This document shows, one piece after another, positions 34,440 through 46,350 of a DNA stretch of 64,000 nucleotides. This DNA comes from Spisula solida (Eukaryota > Mollusca > Bivalvia > Venerida > Mactridae): assembly GCA_947247005.1 (NCBI GenBank), contig OX365952.1, positions 48,340,722 through 48,404,721 on the forward strand. Direction: 5' to 3'. Under the pieces are notes generated by a model. The model was not told where the DNA came from and made no database searches. It was given only the letters and a program-made list of their open reading frames with translations. Within the stretch, counting starts at the first letter, position 1, and the number at the start of each line of letters is the position of its first letter. The position numbers and the translations under genes are program-made.

Positions 34440-35230
34440 AAACGATGAATAGCTGATTGTTTTCGCTGTACCAATTTGTCTAGCCAAACTTTCGTTTCTC
34501 TGTCTAATTGACCGAACTAGTTATGGATGCTGCGTCATTTGTGTTCGCCCTTGGCTACTTCACTCTTTATGTATTTTATCATGGTTCATTTAAGGATGAG
34601 TAGGTTGTACATTATTTTGTGTATGTATTGTATAATTACATTACCACCATGAATACCCATTGTTGGAACCCACGGCATCATATTCCGTTCCTAGTACCTA
34701 ATATAGTATATTTGAAAGCTGTGTATGTACAACCATTGCACAATCAAAAACTGCTTCAAGCTCAGTCAGAAAGTACACACAACACAAAAACTACAAAAAT
34801 CTAATTATTTGCATGAATTATTTAGAAAGGGATTTTTATCAATAGACTCATCTCTCTGTCGCCAGTGCTATTTTCACGGTAACTGATCGGATTGTTACGG
34901 CGATATAATTCTTTTATGTAGTGTCTGGTCATATCAGTATATATTAGTCGAAGTTAATACATTGCTGCAATGAACTACTAGTATATTGACACCACTGACC
35001 CAATATGAGTAGATAACAACACATGGGTACGCGGACTTGTTTTATATAATGTGATAAGCATCAGACCACACAAACGTTTTGATAAGCTGATTGATGCTGA
35101 AATGTCATGCTTTACTATAAGGCATGTGCAATTACTATGAATGTGACACTGAAGATGTTGAGGGCATTCAATAAAGACAACGGAAACAGCTGAATCCGAT
35201 ACAAGAAACATTACTCGCCGCTAATACGTG
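34440..35230. repeat. Duplicated segment related to 51,295-51,880, partly rearranged
   Basis: 34,440-34,620 matches the complement of 51,295-51,440 (GTCTAGCCAA, TTTCGTTTCTCT, CGAACTAG-TATGGATGCTG). 34,770-35,160 matches 51,530-51,880 in direct orientation (CACAAAAACTAC-AAAATCTAATTATTT). An inversion of the first part in one locus explains this. Confidence 0.7.
34523..34603 (+). pseudogene. Paralogue of the signal-peptide-like exon at 51,303-51,368
   Basis: ATG is followed by DAASFVFALGYFTLYVF, which parallels DAVSLPFALSYFTLYVF at the other locus. One extra base within TATGTATTTTATC shifts the end of the frame to a TAG (34,601-34,603), and the donor GTAAGG of the other copy is not kept. The 5' flank (CTCTGTCTAATTGACCGAAC) is also conserved. 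Confidence 0.35.
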
Positions 35231-36137
35231 TTTGAACTATATTATGTGTCACATTAATATCCGTTATTGTATGTAACAGTTATAAATGTATACGACATGA
35301 CAACGTTCATGTTATAGTATAATTCAGATAATTTGACACGACTCTCGAACTTTAATTAGCATAATTTAACAGCTGATATAGTGTCTATATTCATAATCCC
35401 GGTTGTATGTTTTCATAATCGGGAAGTATCACGATGACGCTCGATGTATACTACCAACACTAATTTAAAGGACCGATATTTCACGATTTGCTCGCGGAAA
35501 TGTATATATTCAAAGCCAGAACCTTGTAATATATTCATGCATAAAGGTCAGGATCATGTCAAATTCTCGGAGCTATATTACAAATTCCAAATGAATCTTC
35601 AAAAGTTGAAATCAAACTAAGCTAGTTCCCGAGTATGTTTTGACGAGGATGAATATCATATATCGTGCGAACTAAATATAGATATCGAACTACAGTATAA
35701 TATATGTATCTGCTATTTTAGTTAAAAAGTTATTCTATATAATATCTAAATAGTTTTCATCTTTAAAATCAACATGCTTTCAACCCTTAGACACCTAATA
35801 AATGTGCGCATTGTATCATGATAATTGAGGAATATTGATCGAAACTCCTCGACAACACTGCCCGAAACTACTACATCATTATTTTGATTAATACGAAGGT
35901 AATTATAAATATGTGATTGCCTTTTTAAATTATCTTTGCATTATACAATACTGTTGAGGTGACGCCACGGTGCCAGTAATGTTATTTTGCAGCATTTAAT
36001 TGGGTTTCAATACAATAAACTTAGAGTAAATATCATCCTGCTACCTCAGGCAAATATGGAATGATTAATGTTCTACATTATAGTATTCAATTTATATCGG
36101 ATTACATTTTAAAAAAGTCAGTCAGCAACACAGAACA
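35231..36137. other. Unannotated AT-rich DNA
   Basis: No feature recognised. Confidence 0.4.
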
Positions 36138-36139
36138 TA

Positions 36140-36340
36140 CGAGGGATGTTCCGTAAGTTTGTTGTATTGTGCTGATTACGAGAGCGATTAGCAATGATGT
36201 GACGTTATGACGTAAACTCTGGGAACTCCGGAGACGAGTGACCACTTCAGATGGTAAAATTCAACGAGTCTATTCGTTAAGCAGTGTTTTCGATTAACCT
36301 CCGTGACTGCCAGTAGAAAACATGGACTAAATTCTGGTCA
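36140..36340 (+). mobile_element. Mariner-like 5' end remnant
   Basis: After a TA (36,138-36,139) the sequence reads CGAGGGATGTTCCGTAAGTT, typical of mariner termini. About 110 bp downstream an ATG opens MVKFNESIR before a stop, as might be left of a transposase N-terminus. No right-hand terminal repeat was found within the next 2 kb. Confidence 0.35.
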
Positions 36341-38070
36341 TCCAAAATATAAAAATATACATTTGTGACTTTTACCTTCTTTGTTGTTTTCATTCAATAA
36401 ATTTATACCCGGGATTTTGTTGTACAAATCTGCAAAACGTAACACATATATTATTGCCAAATTGCACTGAAATATCTACACAAATAAATATGTAAACACC
36501 TGTTGATAATTATAATATGACGGTAAATTATACGACTGATATGACTTAAGGAGGTACGCGCACATTTGATCTAACGATCAAATTTTCCTTGAAACATCTT
36601 AAAATGACAGAACAGTCTTCTAGAACAACATTGAAATCATAAAAATGATATGTCACCAGGCTCGTTTTCGACATACATGGCTTTCTAATGACCTACCATT
36701 GTATTTTGTTCATTTTATCTATTTCCTGCATTTAAGGCATCATTATGGTCTTTTTAAGATTATAAGAACTATATGAAACCACTTTTAAGCAATGCATGAT
36801 ATTTTGTGTGTTCAATTGTCATTCCTATTGACATTAGTCCAAATTCCAGCTGTCTGTTGAACAAATTCAGTATTTGAACATGATAAATAGTTACCCCACC
36901 CACTTGCAAAAAAGTGTGATTTTCAACCGATTTCAAATGAACGTCAAAAAATACCTAACGATCGAAAATTATTTAGAATTGGCCCTAAGTTAAGTATCAA
37001 ATAGAACACCAGTTTATAGATAGATCGGCAGAACACATGCATGTACGTCGTTTACTACATTATCGTTTGCGTTGGAGTCAGATAAGCACGAATTGTAGCT
37101 ATTTCGTTGTACAGCATTGTTACATCGCACCATGGTTACCGACGCAAAAAATAGCGTCATTAAATGTGAATAAAATGAACTACATTCATTGTATCGAGGC
37201 TTCTCCGTTTATGCATCTGTACTAGATATCTAGGTCGAACTTAATTAAGCTATACCAAACAAAGCTTGACAAACATTGTACAGAGCGGAGCAATACACTG
37301 ATCTACTTGTATCGTACACATCACTCTTCTTGTTGATGTGAACAGTTTATGATCATTTGGGACAATGTAAATTGAAACCTGTTTTGTAATATCATGTACA
37401 TGTTCAATGTATTATATTTCGCATCTTACTGCCACATATATACCAGTTCCTTTAGTGTCGTCATTATATACAACGACGGACATCAGGGTAGACGTCATGT
37501 AGAACCAGGTAGTCGTAGAGCATAACCGATCAAAAATCTGATTTTTAGGTAATAGTTAGAAAATTAATGAAGGGCGGATCTATCGAAGCGGGTCCTCTAT
37601 AATCATTAAAAATTACTTAATATGTTATAACAGACTTAGAATATAACATACTGCATTTTAAGAGCAACATTTTAATGAACAGATTTCCATTCAACCGCTA
37701 GAGATCAGTGTTTTCATAGGCTCAAAATGTAAGTTATATTCTAATTAGTATTGAGATACACCACGTGCATGTGTTTAATAAAGTAATCTATTCTGCGTAT
37801 TTATCATTAAATAGCTATTTAAAAGCGTTGCTTTCTGTACCAATAGTTCAATCAATGTTTGAGCAATGAAAGCGTGACATTTTGTTATTATAAATGTTAA
37901 TGCAGTACAGAAATCGAAATTTTCGAGCAAATTGCACTTTAACATTCGTTCTCGGGAAATAAATGTAATAAACAAGATTCTTGAATGCTTGGAGGTGATC
38001 ACTAAATATAATTACATAGAAATGTTACAGTCCGCTTTGTAAATGACATCAAATATGTTTTCAGTAGATA
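36341..38070. other. Unannotated AT-rich DNA
   Basis: Nothing supported. ORFs at 37,037-37,225 (+) and 37,775-38,002 (-) show no motif. Confidence 0.4.
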
Positions 38071-38072
38071 TA

Positions 38073-39066
38073 CGTGGGACGTTCAGTAATAAACAGGACT
38101 ATTGTCACGAAATTTAACCTGCGTGGTTAAACGAGATAAATCAAATTATATCCAATCAAAATCGGAATCTTTTTTCTCCATACTTTAAAACTATAAACTA
38201 AACCAAATACGCAGTCCGGGGAGTTACAGGTGACTAAACAAGGTCACTAGCGCTGACCTGGCGCACAAAATGACGTCGCGCTATTTTCACGACGTTAGTG
38301 CTTCGCATAAGGCTATGAACGTCGATGTTTATAGTGATATAGGCTGGTGTACACATTCCAGTACAACACTGAACCACACAAGTAAAGCGTTGGTGAGAAT
38401 CGTATATATTTTTCCGGACCTTAAATCGAATATCTGGGCGAGAATTCGTACCATGAAACGTTGATAGTACTTAGACAATGTCACAAACTTTCTTATTTCC
38501 TATGACCCTCCCGTCTTTCAAAGCTGAAAATTTATCATTAAAGCATTAATGCCATTCTAAAACTGATAAACACTTGCAAAAATGTTTCCAAAAGAATATA
38601 CGATAGTTTCATACGATCCAGAGGACAGAATCATCTTATTGTTGACAGAACTTGGATGTTGTCCGTATTTCCGTACGTTCTGTGTAACAAAGCTGTCACT
38701 CTTGGAGTTCAACTTCTGTTTATTTCAGCACCTAACGTCCAAATGTAGTTAATTTTGCAGACATCGTGCAACATGTAACATGTAATGTTACGGCTAAGTT
38801 TGAAAACAAACGATATGATAGTATTAAAGGTACACCCCATTACGAAGTCGCTATTTATGGTAATTGGCCGGCTGCGCCGGGTGCGTGTTACCATGGTTAT
38901 AAAATTGAATATTATGAGAGAGCGTGAAAGTGTAACTCCATAAATCAGATATCGAATTTTCGCAATTGAATTCAGATTCCATATTATGCAATAATATTTG
39001 TATAATATTGAAAACTGTACCCGTGAGAGCGCCGGGGCAGTCCTGTTTATTTTTCAACGTCTCGCG
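38073..39066. mobile_element. Mariner-type TA-target element, 994 bp, non-autonomous
   Basis: Left end CGTGGGACGTTCAGTAATAA (continuing ACAGGACTATT) and right end, read in complement, CGCGAGACGTTGAAAAATAA (continuing ACAGGACTG) form ~30-bp inverted repeats. Both are flanked by TA (38,071-38,072; 39,067-39,068). About 390 bp of the left half recur at 63,646-64,000. The internal 64-codon ORF (38,270-38,464) is not conserved in frame between the two copies and does not resemble a transposase, so this is a MITE-like or internally deleted copy. Confidence 0.8.
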
Positions 39067-39068
39067 TA

Positions 39069-39489
39069 TTGTATTGATGTAATATCTGAGTACAATCATT
39101 AGTATGAAATACATGTAAATGAATTGTATTGATGAAAAAAAAGTACTTGCCTGGCATTTATAGTGAGTGAACAACTGACGCAATATATTCACTAGTGAAA
39201 ATATGATATACCTATTTGCCTGAACGAACAGTACCAAGAAGCAAACCTTTATGGAATTTAACATCGATTATTTTATCTAGTTGATTGTTTGTATCGAAAT
39301 TCAAAAGTTGCTCCGGTAATTATGGACGACTGGAATACATCGTACTTATGTTTACTCTTTTCGAAATGTTCGCAGTACGAGAAATAAAGTAACGTTGTTT
39401 CGGTCTACTCCATCGTCTTAGAGGATAATTTCTTACAATTATGTCCTCATCAAATTACTCACTTGAATCATTGATGAAGGTCTTTTAAT
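39069..39489. other. Unannotated DNA
   Basis: The minus ORF 38,851-39,264 (137 codons) begins here but crosses the right end of the mariner-type element, so I do not call it a gene. Confidence 0.45.
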
Positions 39490-39800
39490 TGAACCTCGTT
39501 CAGGGGTCATCGAGTGCTGTGATCGAACTTAAATGTTTTGCTCTCTTGTTGCTCTGACTTCTGATAGGTTATTGAGTACTTTCTGTGCTACTCGATGGAC
39601 GTTATTTATATAATGTTTCATGTTTTACATTCTTTTATTGTCCGTCACAGCTGTGGCCTTTTTGTAAGAGGGCATTAAATGGCGGGCAACTTTTATTTAC
39701 ACTGTAATGTTCTATAAGGTTGTCTGTTGGGTAAGTGTGAGGTTTGTTGTACTGTAAAACGGTTAAGCCCCCAGTGACATTTGTCGCTGTCCGTACCAAG
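39490..39800 (+). repeat. Inverted repeat arm, partner of 33,420-33,660
   Basis: See partner. It runs toward the reverse R1 at 40,130, from which it is separated by about 330 bp. Confidence 0.75.
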
Positions 39801-40129
39801 GCGGACGCCCTTTGGTCAACCTTCCTCTATGTATGTATTGTCCACTTTATAGTAAAAATACAAACTTATTTCGCCATTGTGCCTTTTTGTTGAACTTTGT
39901 TCATTTTGTATGTGCCATTCTGCAATTTCGTTGTCCAGCACAAGGCTACTTCGTATCTTTCCAAATTACATGTACACTATATACATGTATATGATGTAGA
40001 TTGTCCTTGTGGTGTGTGGTGTCCGGTTGTTGTTTTCTCGTCACATGGCTCTCGTTCCGTTTTAGTTTGACTGACTGAGGCGTCAGACTTTCAGCACGGG
40101 ATGCCGTGTTTTCAGTGTTTTGTGTGTTT
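39801..40129. other. Unannotated DNA between the repeat arm and R1
   Basis: May be the inner part of a longer R1-ended element; no other full copy exists here to confirm it. Confidence 0.35.
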
Positions 40130-40197
40130 TTGATGTTTTCTGTGCTCGGCTGGTTAAGTTGAGTGCTGCCTTCCCTGTCTGGCTTAATATAATCTTT
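40130..40197 (-). repeat. R1 repeat, reverse orientation
   Basis: TTTTCTGTGCTCGGCTGGTT leads to GCTGCCTTCCCTGTCTGGCT and the TTAATATAATCTTTT tail. Confidence 0.8.
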
Positions 40198-40984
40198 TTG
40201 TAGGACATGAGAAAAACTTCAAAATAAATTACCGTGACTCACAGTCGTTATATATTTGATAATATACTATAGGTCGTTTGCGAGAACAAATCGTATAAAT
40301 TAAAATATCTAAAAGTTTTATCATAAGATTTTGGTCCACATTGGCATAGCACAATGATTACACCCTGACTTCTCCTATATAAAGGTTTCATATTTGTTCA
40401 TTAATTTTTTAAAAAGTTGAGTTTGTTGTTGTATTTTGAAATTTAATGATTTTGGACCTCATACGCAGACAGACAATCTAGCATTCCATTTATGATAAAC
40501 TATCATTAATATACCGTTATAATGGGATATACATGCCTTCATCCGTACGATCAATATCGTAAGGCCCGTACACCTACATAAAGCGTTTATAAATGTATGA
40601 ATTTGAATTTGTATGGAATGATATTAGGATGTTGCATTAATTGCAATCGGGACGGGCCTCCTATTCTATAAATACAACTTTGACTATACTGAATAATATA
40701 TCGTTATATTTATCACATGAGCGCAAAAAGGCTATTGCGTGTATCGGGTGTTCTGAATTGATGTCTGATTGTAAAATGTAAATATCTTATATATAACTTA
40801 TGAATTAATCTTTACAAATCATTTATACTTCTGATATTAGTATGTACGTAGATATGTTTTGTTTACTCGTGCATAAGTGCATACCCGTTCCTTCATTTGT
40901 TTTACCACAAACGACATATAGAAAATATGAACATATACCGTATGTATAATTATACCTGAATACGAAATCATTTTTATAACGAAC
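40198..40984. other. Unannotated AT-rich DNA
   Basis: No feature recognised. Confidence 0.4.
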
Positions 40985-41205
40985 TAAAGCCGTAACATAG
41001 GTCGATCGATAAGCGCTCTGGACTACCAATCTTGAGGTCCCTGGTTCGTATCGCGACCGGAGCTGGTTCCAACCTTGGCCTTTTGGCTTTTCAGTCTGTC
41101 GCGTGTAACGATGCTATACACTGGGAATGTAAAAGAAGCAATGGGTCTATTCGGAAATAGCTAGAACAGCGCGCCCGGATGGCATATATCCAACAAACCT
41201 TCTGT
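40985..41205 (+). mobile_element. tRNA-derived SINE, plus strand
   Basis: Head: ATAGGTCGATCGATAAGCGC (A-box region) and CCCTGGTTCGTATCGCGACC (B-box region). The body shares GTCGCGTGTAACGATGCTAT, AAAGAAGCAATGGGTC and GCGCGCCCGGATGG with the minus-strand SINE at 10.5 kb, so both belong to one family. It is cut off after about 41,200. Confidence 0.7.
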
Positions 41206-41234
41206 ATCAGAGTGATTAAGCAGAGACACCTGTA

Positions 41235-41302
41235 GACGGGGATCGAACTCGGGACCACTCGATCACAAAACACGCCCTATCTCTAGGCCATCGCTCCCCT
41301 TT
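41235..41302 (-). mobile_element. tRNA-like SINE head, minus strand
   Basis: Minus strand GGGGAGCGATGGCCTAGAGA ... GAGTTCGATCCCCG has the A-box/B-box spacing of a tRNA, but the ends do not pair into an acceptor stem. It faces the SINE at 40,985 head to head. Confidence 0.5.
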
Positions 41303-41644
41303 TGTTCCTAAAGCATGTGGCCGATATTGTGAATGGCCTAAAACATGATACCATAACAATAATCTTATAGTCATACCATCACTTGTAGAATTACCGGAAA
41401 TTAGAAAATACGGATTCTTTACAACGTTTCAGCACATAGTTTGTATGCATGTGTCATTTCCAATAATGAACAATGGTAAAAGTTCATGTATATTAACATT
41501 GGTCATTAAACATTTGTTATATTCGCTCTCTTATTACCGATATAAACAAGTACGTAAGAATAAATGCGAAAACATATATTTGGGTTACACATATCTATGT
41601 GTACGAAAACAGACACATTCTGTTTTCCTAAAATTATATTAAAA
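41303..41644. other. Unannotated DNA
   Basis: No feature recognised. Confidence 0.4.
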
Positions 41645-41740
41645 TCGGTCAGGGAAGGCAGGACTCAACTGAACCAGCTGAGTACAGAAAAGAGAAATAA
41701 CACAGACCACAAGCATACGGCACAATGTCCAACAAACAAC
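41645..41740 (+). repeat. R1 repeat, forward orientation
   Basis: TCAGGGAAGGCAGGACTCAA ... CACAATGTCCAACAAAC; ends at about 41,740. Confidence 0.75.
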
Positions 41741-41954
41741 TGAACGAGAAAATCTACCTACCACTTTGTACATCGATTTTTGTAGAGAAGTTTTCATTTG
41801 TCTGTTGTTTAGAACATGGTTAGATTAATTGACATACTGTTGATTCAAAGTTATCTGTCACAACCGCGTGAACAAACATTCAACACGATCGATTATTACA
41901 GGTGTGTCAGGACTCTACCCTAGCATCATAAGAACATTGAAATGATCAAAACGG

Positions 41955-42050
41955 TAACTGCCCTATAGCCGATTGGTTAACAGCGATGGTTTCACGAGTC
42001 TTTTTTTGAAATTACAATTTATAACTGCGAGTTCAAATCCCAACAATGCC
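41955..42050 (+). mobile_element. tRNA-like sequence (SINE head or dead tRNA), plus strand
   Basis: CCCTATAGCCGATTGGTTAA (A-box-like) and GCGAGTTCAAATCCCAACAA (B-box-like) lie about 65 bp apart, longer than in an intronless tRNA. No acceptor stem is evident. Confidence 0.4.
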
Positions 42051-42344
42051 TAGATTTCTTTTTAATTTTGCTTAAACTATTTATGTTACTGCTTTTGCTC
42101 ATTCCTGTTATTACATACATACAATGAATAAACTCGATCTATTCGCATTTGTATTCCAGCACACCAGGATTGAGTTCATTCTACGAAGCTGGAAATTTCT
42201 GCAATTTTTGCATTCAATGTACTAGTAAATATCAACAAAAAACATAGCGTATCTATATCAAGCCAGCTACTTTTATCGCTAATAAAAGTATGATAAAATT
42301 AATGTGTCTATATAAAAACATCAGAAAAAATATTATAAAAAGCA

Positions 42345-42440
42345 TAACTTAGAAAAAGCGTATCAGACTGGATACGAACCTTTACTTGGATTTCACCGAT
42401 CATTTATGCTGATACCATGCATTTAACGCACTACGCTAAG
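42345..42440 (-). mobile_element. tRNA-like sequence (SINE head), minus strand
   Basis: On the minus strand TTAGCGTAGTGCGTTAAATG precedes GGTTCGTATCCAGTC by about 40 bp. Opposite in orientation to the sequence at 41,955. Confidence 0.4.
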
Positions 42441-42541
42441 AATGCTAATGGAATATACGACGCTTATTTTAATACATAAAGCTATGGTCAAAGATGGTAT
42501 GAGTAAAATAAGAGGGCTGATTGGTCAATACATACACTTAC

Positions 42542-42614
42542 CTGTTAGGAAATGGAACATTCTGGAGGTTTTGACAGATATCTTTGAATCGACAGTACGT
42601 GCATAGTTGGAACA
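42542..42614 (-). CDS. Candidate 73-bp internal exon, unknown product
   Basis: Minus strand: acceptor TATGTTTCTTTACAG and donor CTAACAG followed by GTAAGTG bracket 73 bases. Two frames are open. One reads CSNYARTVDSKISVKTSR (phase 0); the other FQLCTYCRFKDICQNLQNV (needs a phase-1 upstream exon) and looks more protein-like with three Cys. No partner exon in compatible phase was found, so this rests on splice-site quality alone. Confidence 0.25.
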
Positions 42615-42835
42615 CTGTAAAGAAACATAATAAACAAAACAAACATATAGTCCAGTCAGGATAAAATACAGTGACGCAGCGTTCGAGTCCACTATAAGGC
42701 TTCTACTGTACAAACAACTATAATTTCAATGCTAAACTAACATGCTAAACTTTGCTCTACCTGTTTAGACAGTGGTTGTGATTTTTTGCGTACACATAAA
42801 CTGCAACGTCACTGTCACAATACATGGTCATTTTA
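42615..42835 (-). repeat. Inverted relative of 50,970-51,165
   Basis: The complement reads TGACAGTGACGTTGCAGTTT ... GCTGCGTCACTGTATTTTAT, paralleling TGACAGTGACGTAGCCGTTT ... GCTGCGTCACTGTATTCTTA at 50.97 kb. In both, the first 60 bases give DSDVAVYV...HCLNR before a GTAG(A/T)G that could be a donor. That is too little to call an exon. Confidence 0.6.
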
Positions 42836-43257
42836 AATATGAATTAGGGACATTCGGAAACCATAGCATATTCGTCATTGCAAGCATGCATGTCGTGTTG
42901 ACTATAATCATAGTACATTGAACTATTAGGTTTTGTCGAAATCCAATTTGCTATAAATGATTGAAACATGTGAAGGTTAATTCGCTCTATGCTGATCAGT
43001 TACGCTGAGTGGCCGTCTAATCATTTTATTTCTCCCATAATGAGACCAAACAGTGACGAAACTGGGTAAAAAATGAAACTTCTTTTACAAGTAGATGATC
43101 TGATTTTTTGTCAACTCACAAAACCAAATTAAGATTAACGATTTGTTATTTGTAGCGCACTATAGTTTTACAATGTGTCACGTGACCCTTATTGTGAATT
43201 ATCTAAACAAATGTTAAACAGAATGTAATCAAGACCACAATAAGTTGGAACAGGAGT
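42836..43257. other. Unannotated DNA
   Basis: No feature recognised. Confidence 0.4.
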
Positions 43258-43259
43258 TA

Positions 43260-43455
43260 CAGTAAAACCTCGTTACCTCGAGGACCCATCGGGACAAGCC
43301 AAATGCTCGAGTTAAGCAAGGTGCTCGAAATATCCGAAATCTATGATGAATTGTTGTTATGACTAAGTGTAACTGTGTTTATAATGAAAATACGTTTGCC
43401 AATATAGAGCAAATTCGTCGGGACTTTGAAATTTGCTCGAATTAGTTAATTTCAA
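43260..43455. mobile_element. Pogo/Tigger-like transposon end
   Basis: TA (43,258-43,259) then CAGTAAAACCTCGTTACCTC, ATCGGGACAAGCC, TGCTCGAGTTAAGCAAGGTG and, in inverted orientation, CGTCGGGACTTTGAAATTTG with TGCTCGAATTA. CAGTAAAACCTCG with repeated CTCGA words is the usual terminus of pogo/Tigger relatives. No transposase is present. Confidence 0.5.
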
Positions 43456-43632
43456 ACACATAACATCTATAAATGTAAAATGTGCATAAAAAAGACATGA
43501 CTTTCTAATTGGTAGCATGCAACAATATAAACATGCCAAGCGAAATTAATATACATTTTACCCCAGCGATTAACATTGGTCATCAGAAACCATTGCAACA
43601 TGACAGATATATAAATTCCACAGTTAAAAAAG

Positions 43633-43656
43633 GCTATGCTCGGCTCGGCTCGGCTC
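43633..43656 (+). repeat. CTCGG microsatellite
   Basis: About four copies of GCTCG. Confidence 0.8.
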
Positions 43657-43689
43657 AGTCATTGTTCATAGAGCAATAACAAATATAAT

Positions 43690-43885
43690 AGAAAAATGGA
43701 CCGACACGGAAACAGCCGAAATAACACAGACCATAAACACGGCGCAATGCCAATCACATAAATGACCTAGAAAATGAAACCAAACAGCTGAAAGTCCAAG
43801 TTTCACCTATACAAAAGATGAAATACCTACTTTCAGGCATATAAAGGTGAATGACCTAGTTTCAGCTATAAAATAGCAGAAATAA
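43690..43885 (+). repeat. R1 repeat, degenerate long copy
   Basis: GACACGGAAACAGCCG ... GGCGCAATGCCAATCA, continuing with AAACAGCTGAAAGTCCAAG and ACCTAGTTTCAGCTATAAA, which also occur in the long copies at 47.5 and 59.3 kb. Confidence 0.55.
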
Positions 43886-44529
43886 CTAGTTAAAACTATA
43901 AAGAGGTAGTCGTACCGAGATAGCACAGTATATAATTGTACATTGTACACCTCGCTTGATACTGGAGAGCTTAGTGAACAATACAGACGATACTTTAGAA
44001 AAACGGACCGTAATAATATTAATATCGACGGACCCACCGACATTATGAATCAAATATGCCCTCTATTAACTGTATAATATATAGCTTCAGGGGGAGAGGT
44101 CATTGATAATGGCTTTTAATCGAAGTTATAACAGAAACTGCACCATTAGATATAGCAGACAAGCCAGTGTGTGTAAAGAAGCTTACAACACATCCCATCT
44201 TCGTATGACGTACATGAATGTCATGAATGAATAAACGCCATGTCAAATCAACAATAATGGTCAAGGATAGAACATTAAGAGTTTGAAAGAATCCCTAGTT
44301 CCATTATGGTCTTAGAGAGATAGTGCTGTATGACATACGGATGTGTAGCATTTAAAAATCACAACATAATGAATAAAATAACTAATATTAACATTTACAT
44401 GTTTAATAAAAATACTTATCACAATTAAATTTTTTTATGAAAAAATATAAAGTTATGATGAAGATGGAAATTAATATTAATAATGCATAAACGTAGTTTG
44501 CTTTGAATTAAATATTACACATACGTATA
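43886..44529. other. Unannotated AT-rich DNA
   Basis: The minus ORF at 43,807-44,043 overlaps the repeat and shows no motif. Confidence 0.4.
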
Positions 44530-46350
44530 TTGAACAAGGTGTGCACGAATTACCGTTAAAGCACACCTAATGCAAATAACCCAATAGGGTTCCGAGGAAG
44601 TAAATTGTGCAGCATATTTCTTTATGTGCTTCCATGGTGTCAAATGCGCAATATTGGCTATGATAAAAGAACTATATAATAAAACAAAGCTACATATTTA
44701 TTCTTTCATAAATAACACTAGTTATGAATTAGACCCGGAGAGATCACATTCAGAAATAAAACTGCATTGAACAGATCAAGGTTAAAAGAGGACGCACGCA
44801 TCGATAAGCAAGACGCTAACAAATTCACATGTGATTGGAAACACGTGCTTGATTTTCTGCAGACTCGCGTAAGGATTCACCTTCTGCCATACAATACAAT
44901 CTGCTGCGGTGCTAAACGAAAATTCAATATTATGCAATAGTCACCATTAAATATAATTTCTTGTTGTTTCCAACTAATTACACTTATTAATGACTGAAAA
45001 AATCCCGCGTTATTACCTTGTACCGTTCTAAGAGTGCCAGTAAATAATGTTTACACCACTAAATCAATATTGAGACATTCAAAAAGGGCAAAAGGAAAGT
45101 ATTTGTACACATCGGCATGTTCCTGAAGGTGATATAAAATCACTTTGAGTCAGAACGACATGTTCATGGAACCAGTGAGAATATACAGGATAGAAGTTGA
45201 AGTTGAGTACAATATACGTTTAAACGATTTATAAAATTATGTCAACACTAATAAGGTAGGTCACATTACTAAAGCATTTATGTAGTTCGCCAGAAACATG
45301 TAAAATGGCATTGCACGATGCGTATGCCACTTATTAAACATACAAAGAGTGTTTATTTGTTATGGTTTGAAGCGTGAAATATATTATTAAAGTTTTACTA
45401 GAATATGTATTAGGTATACAAGTCACACCATGTATCTATCCATGGTACTTTATGTTATTATGTAGGTGTTTTAAGCGAGCATTCGGACAACACTGACATT
45501 CTCTACGAACGTCATAATTGCCAATCATTGTTTTTTTGTTTTTTATATATGTTTTATGGAAGTGTGCCGTGATCCATGCAGTTAATTAGCCATACCAGTC
45601 AGAAAATGAAGCAGAACTAATTGGCTGGTCTTTGTAATATGTGACATCAATGACGTCGCTGTTAAATTAATACAAAATTGCTATTTTACTAACGTAAGAC
45701 AAGAGTTGGTGTTTATAATCTCTTACAATCGATACTCATCAAACATATAAACTTAGAACCTAATATAATACCGTGAAGTCTAAGGCCACTGACTACAGTT
45801 TCGTCATGGAGTGACATATGTTTTTCAAGAATAACTGCGTACTAAAAGGAACACAACCACAGGAATAACTGTGTGCATACGTAATTTCGATAGTTATTTG
45901 TATTTTTGTTCTATTTGCTTGTTCTCTTGCCAATCCTTTTATCTGTACAGGTTTACACATAGTTGGACAATTGCGATAAATACATTATTTTCAAAAGGAT
46001 AATGACAAAATCGGACAGTAAAGGGAGAACAAAAAAATGAACAGATATGGATCATTGACAACTGCCTTATGTTTTTTCTGGGTTCCTTTTCGTGTGCTAT
46101 ACAAGGACAACCACAGCTCATCCATGATAGTAACGGTTCACATTGTACAACATATTAATCTGAAAAGTAGAACAATAATTAAAAGGAACCTACATAGATT
46201 GAAAAACAATTCATTGATATTTTAATGTGTTAATGTGTTTGTAGTGCTCAAAGATACATCCCAAACTTGGTGTAGATTGTTTGCATTAACATCTGCTAAC
46301 GCGACCTTGCAAATCTCACAATCCTGCACACAAAATGAACTTTTGTGTGT
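44530..46350. repeat. Left arm (outer part) of a large inverted duplication
   Basis: Matches the complement of 58,235-60,165 in five colinear blocks: 44,530-45,010/59,605-60,165; 45,355-45,465/59,160-59,275; 45,545-45,730/58,880-59,060; 45,770-45,830/58,800-58,850; 46,250-46,350/58,235-58,330. Landmarks include AAACACGTGCTTGATTTTCT and AATCTGCTGCGGTGCTAAAC (left arm). No conserved coding frame. Confidence 0.8.

Noticed and set aside
38851..39264. 137-codon minus-strand ORF
   Set aside because: It crosses the right terminus of the mariner-type element, so it cannot be an ancestral gene; composition is that of AT-rich DNA.
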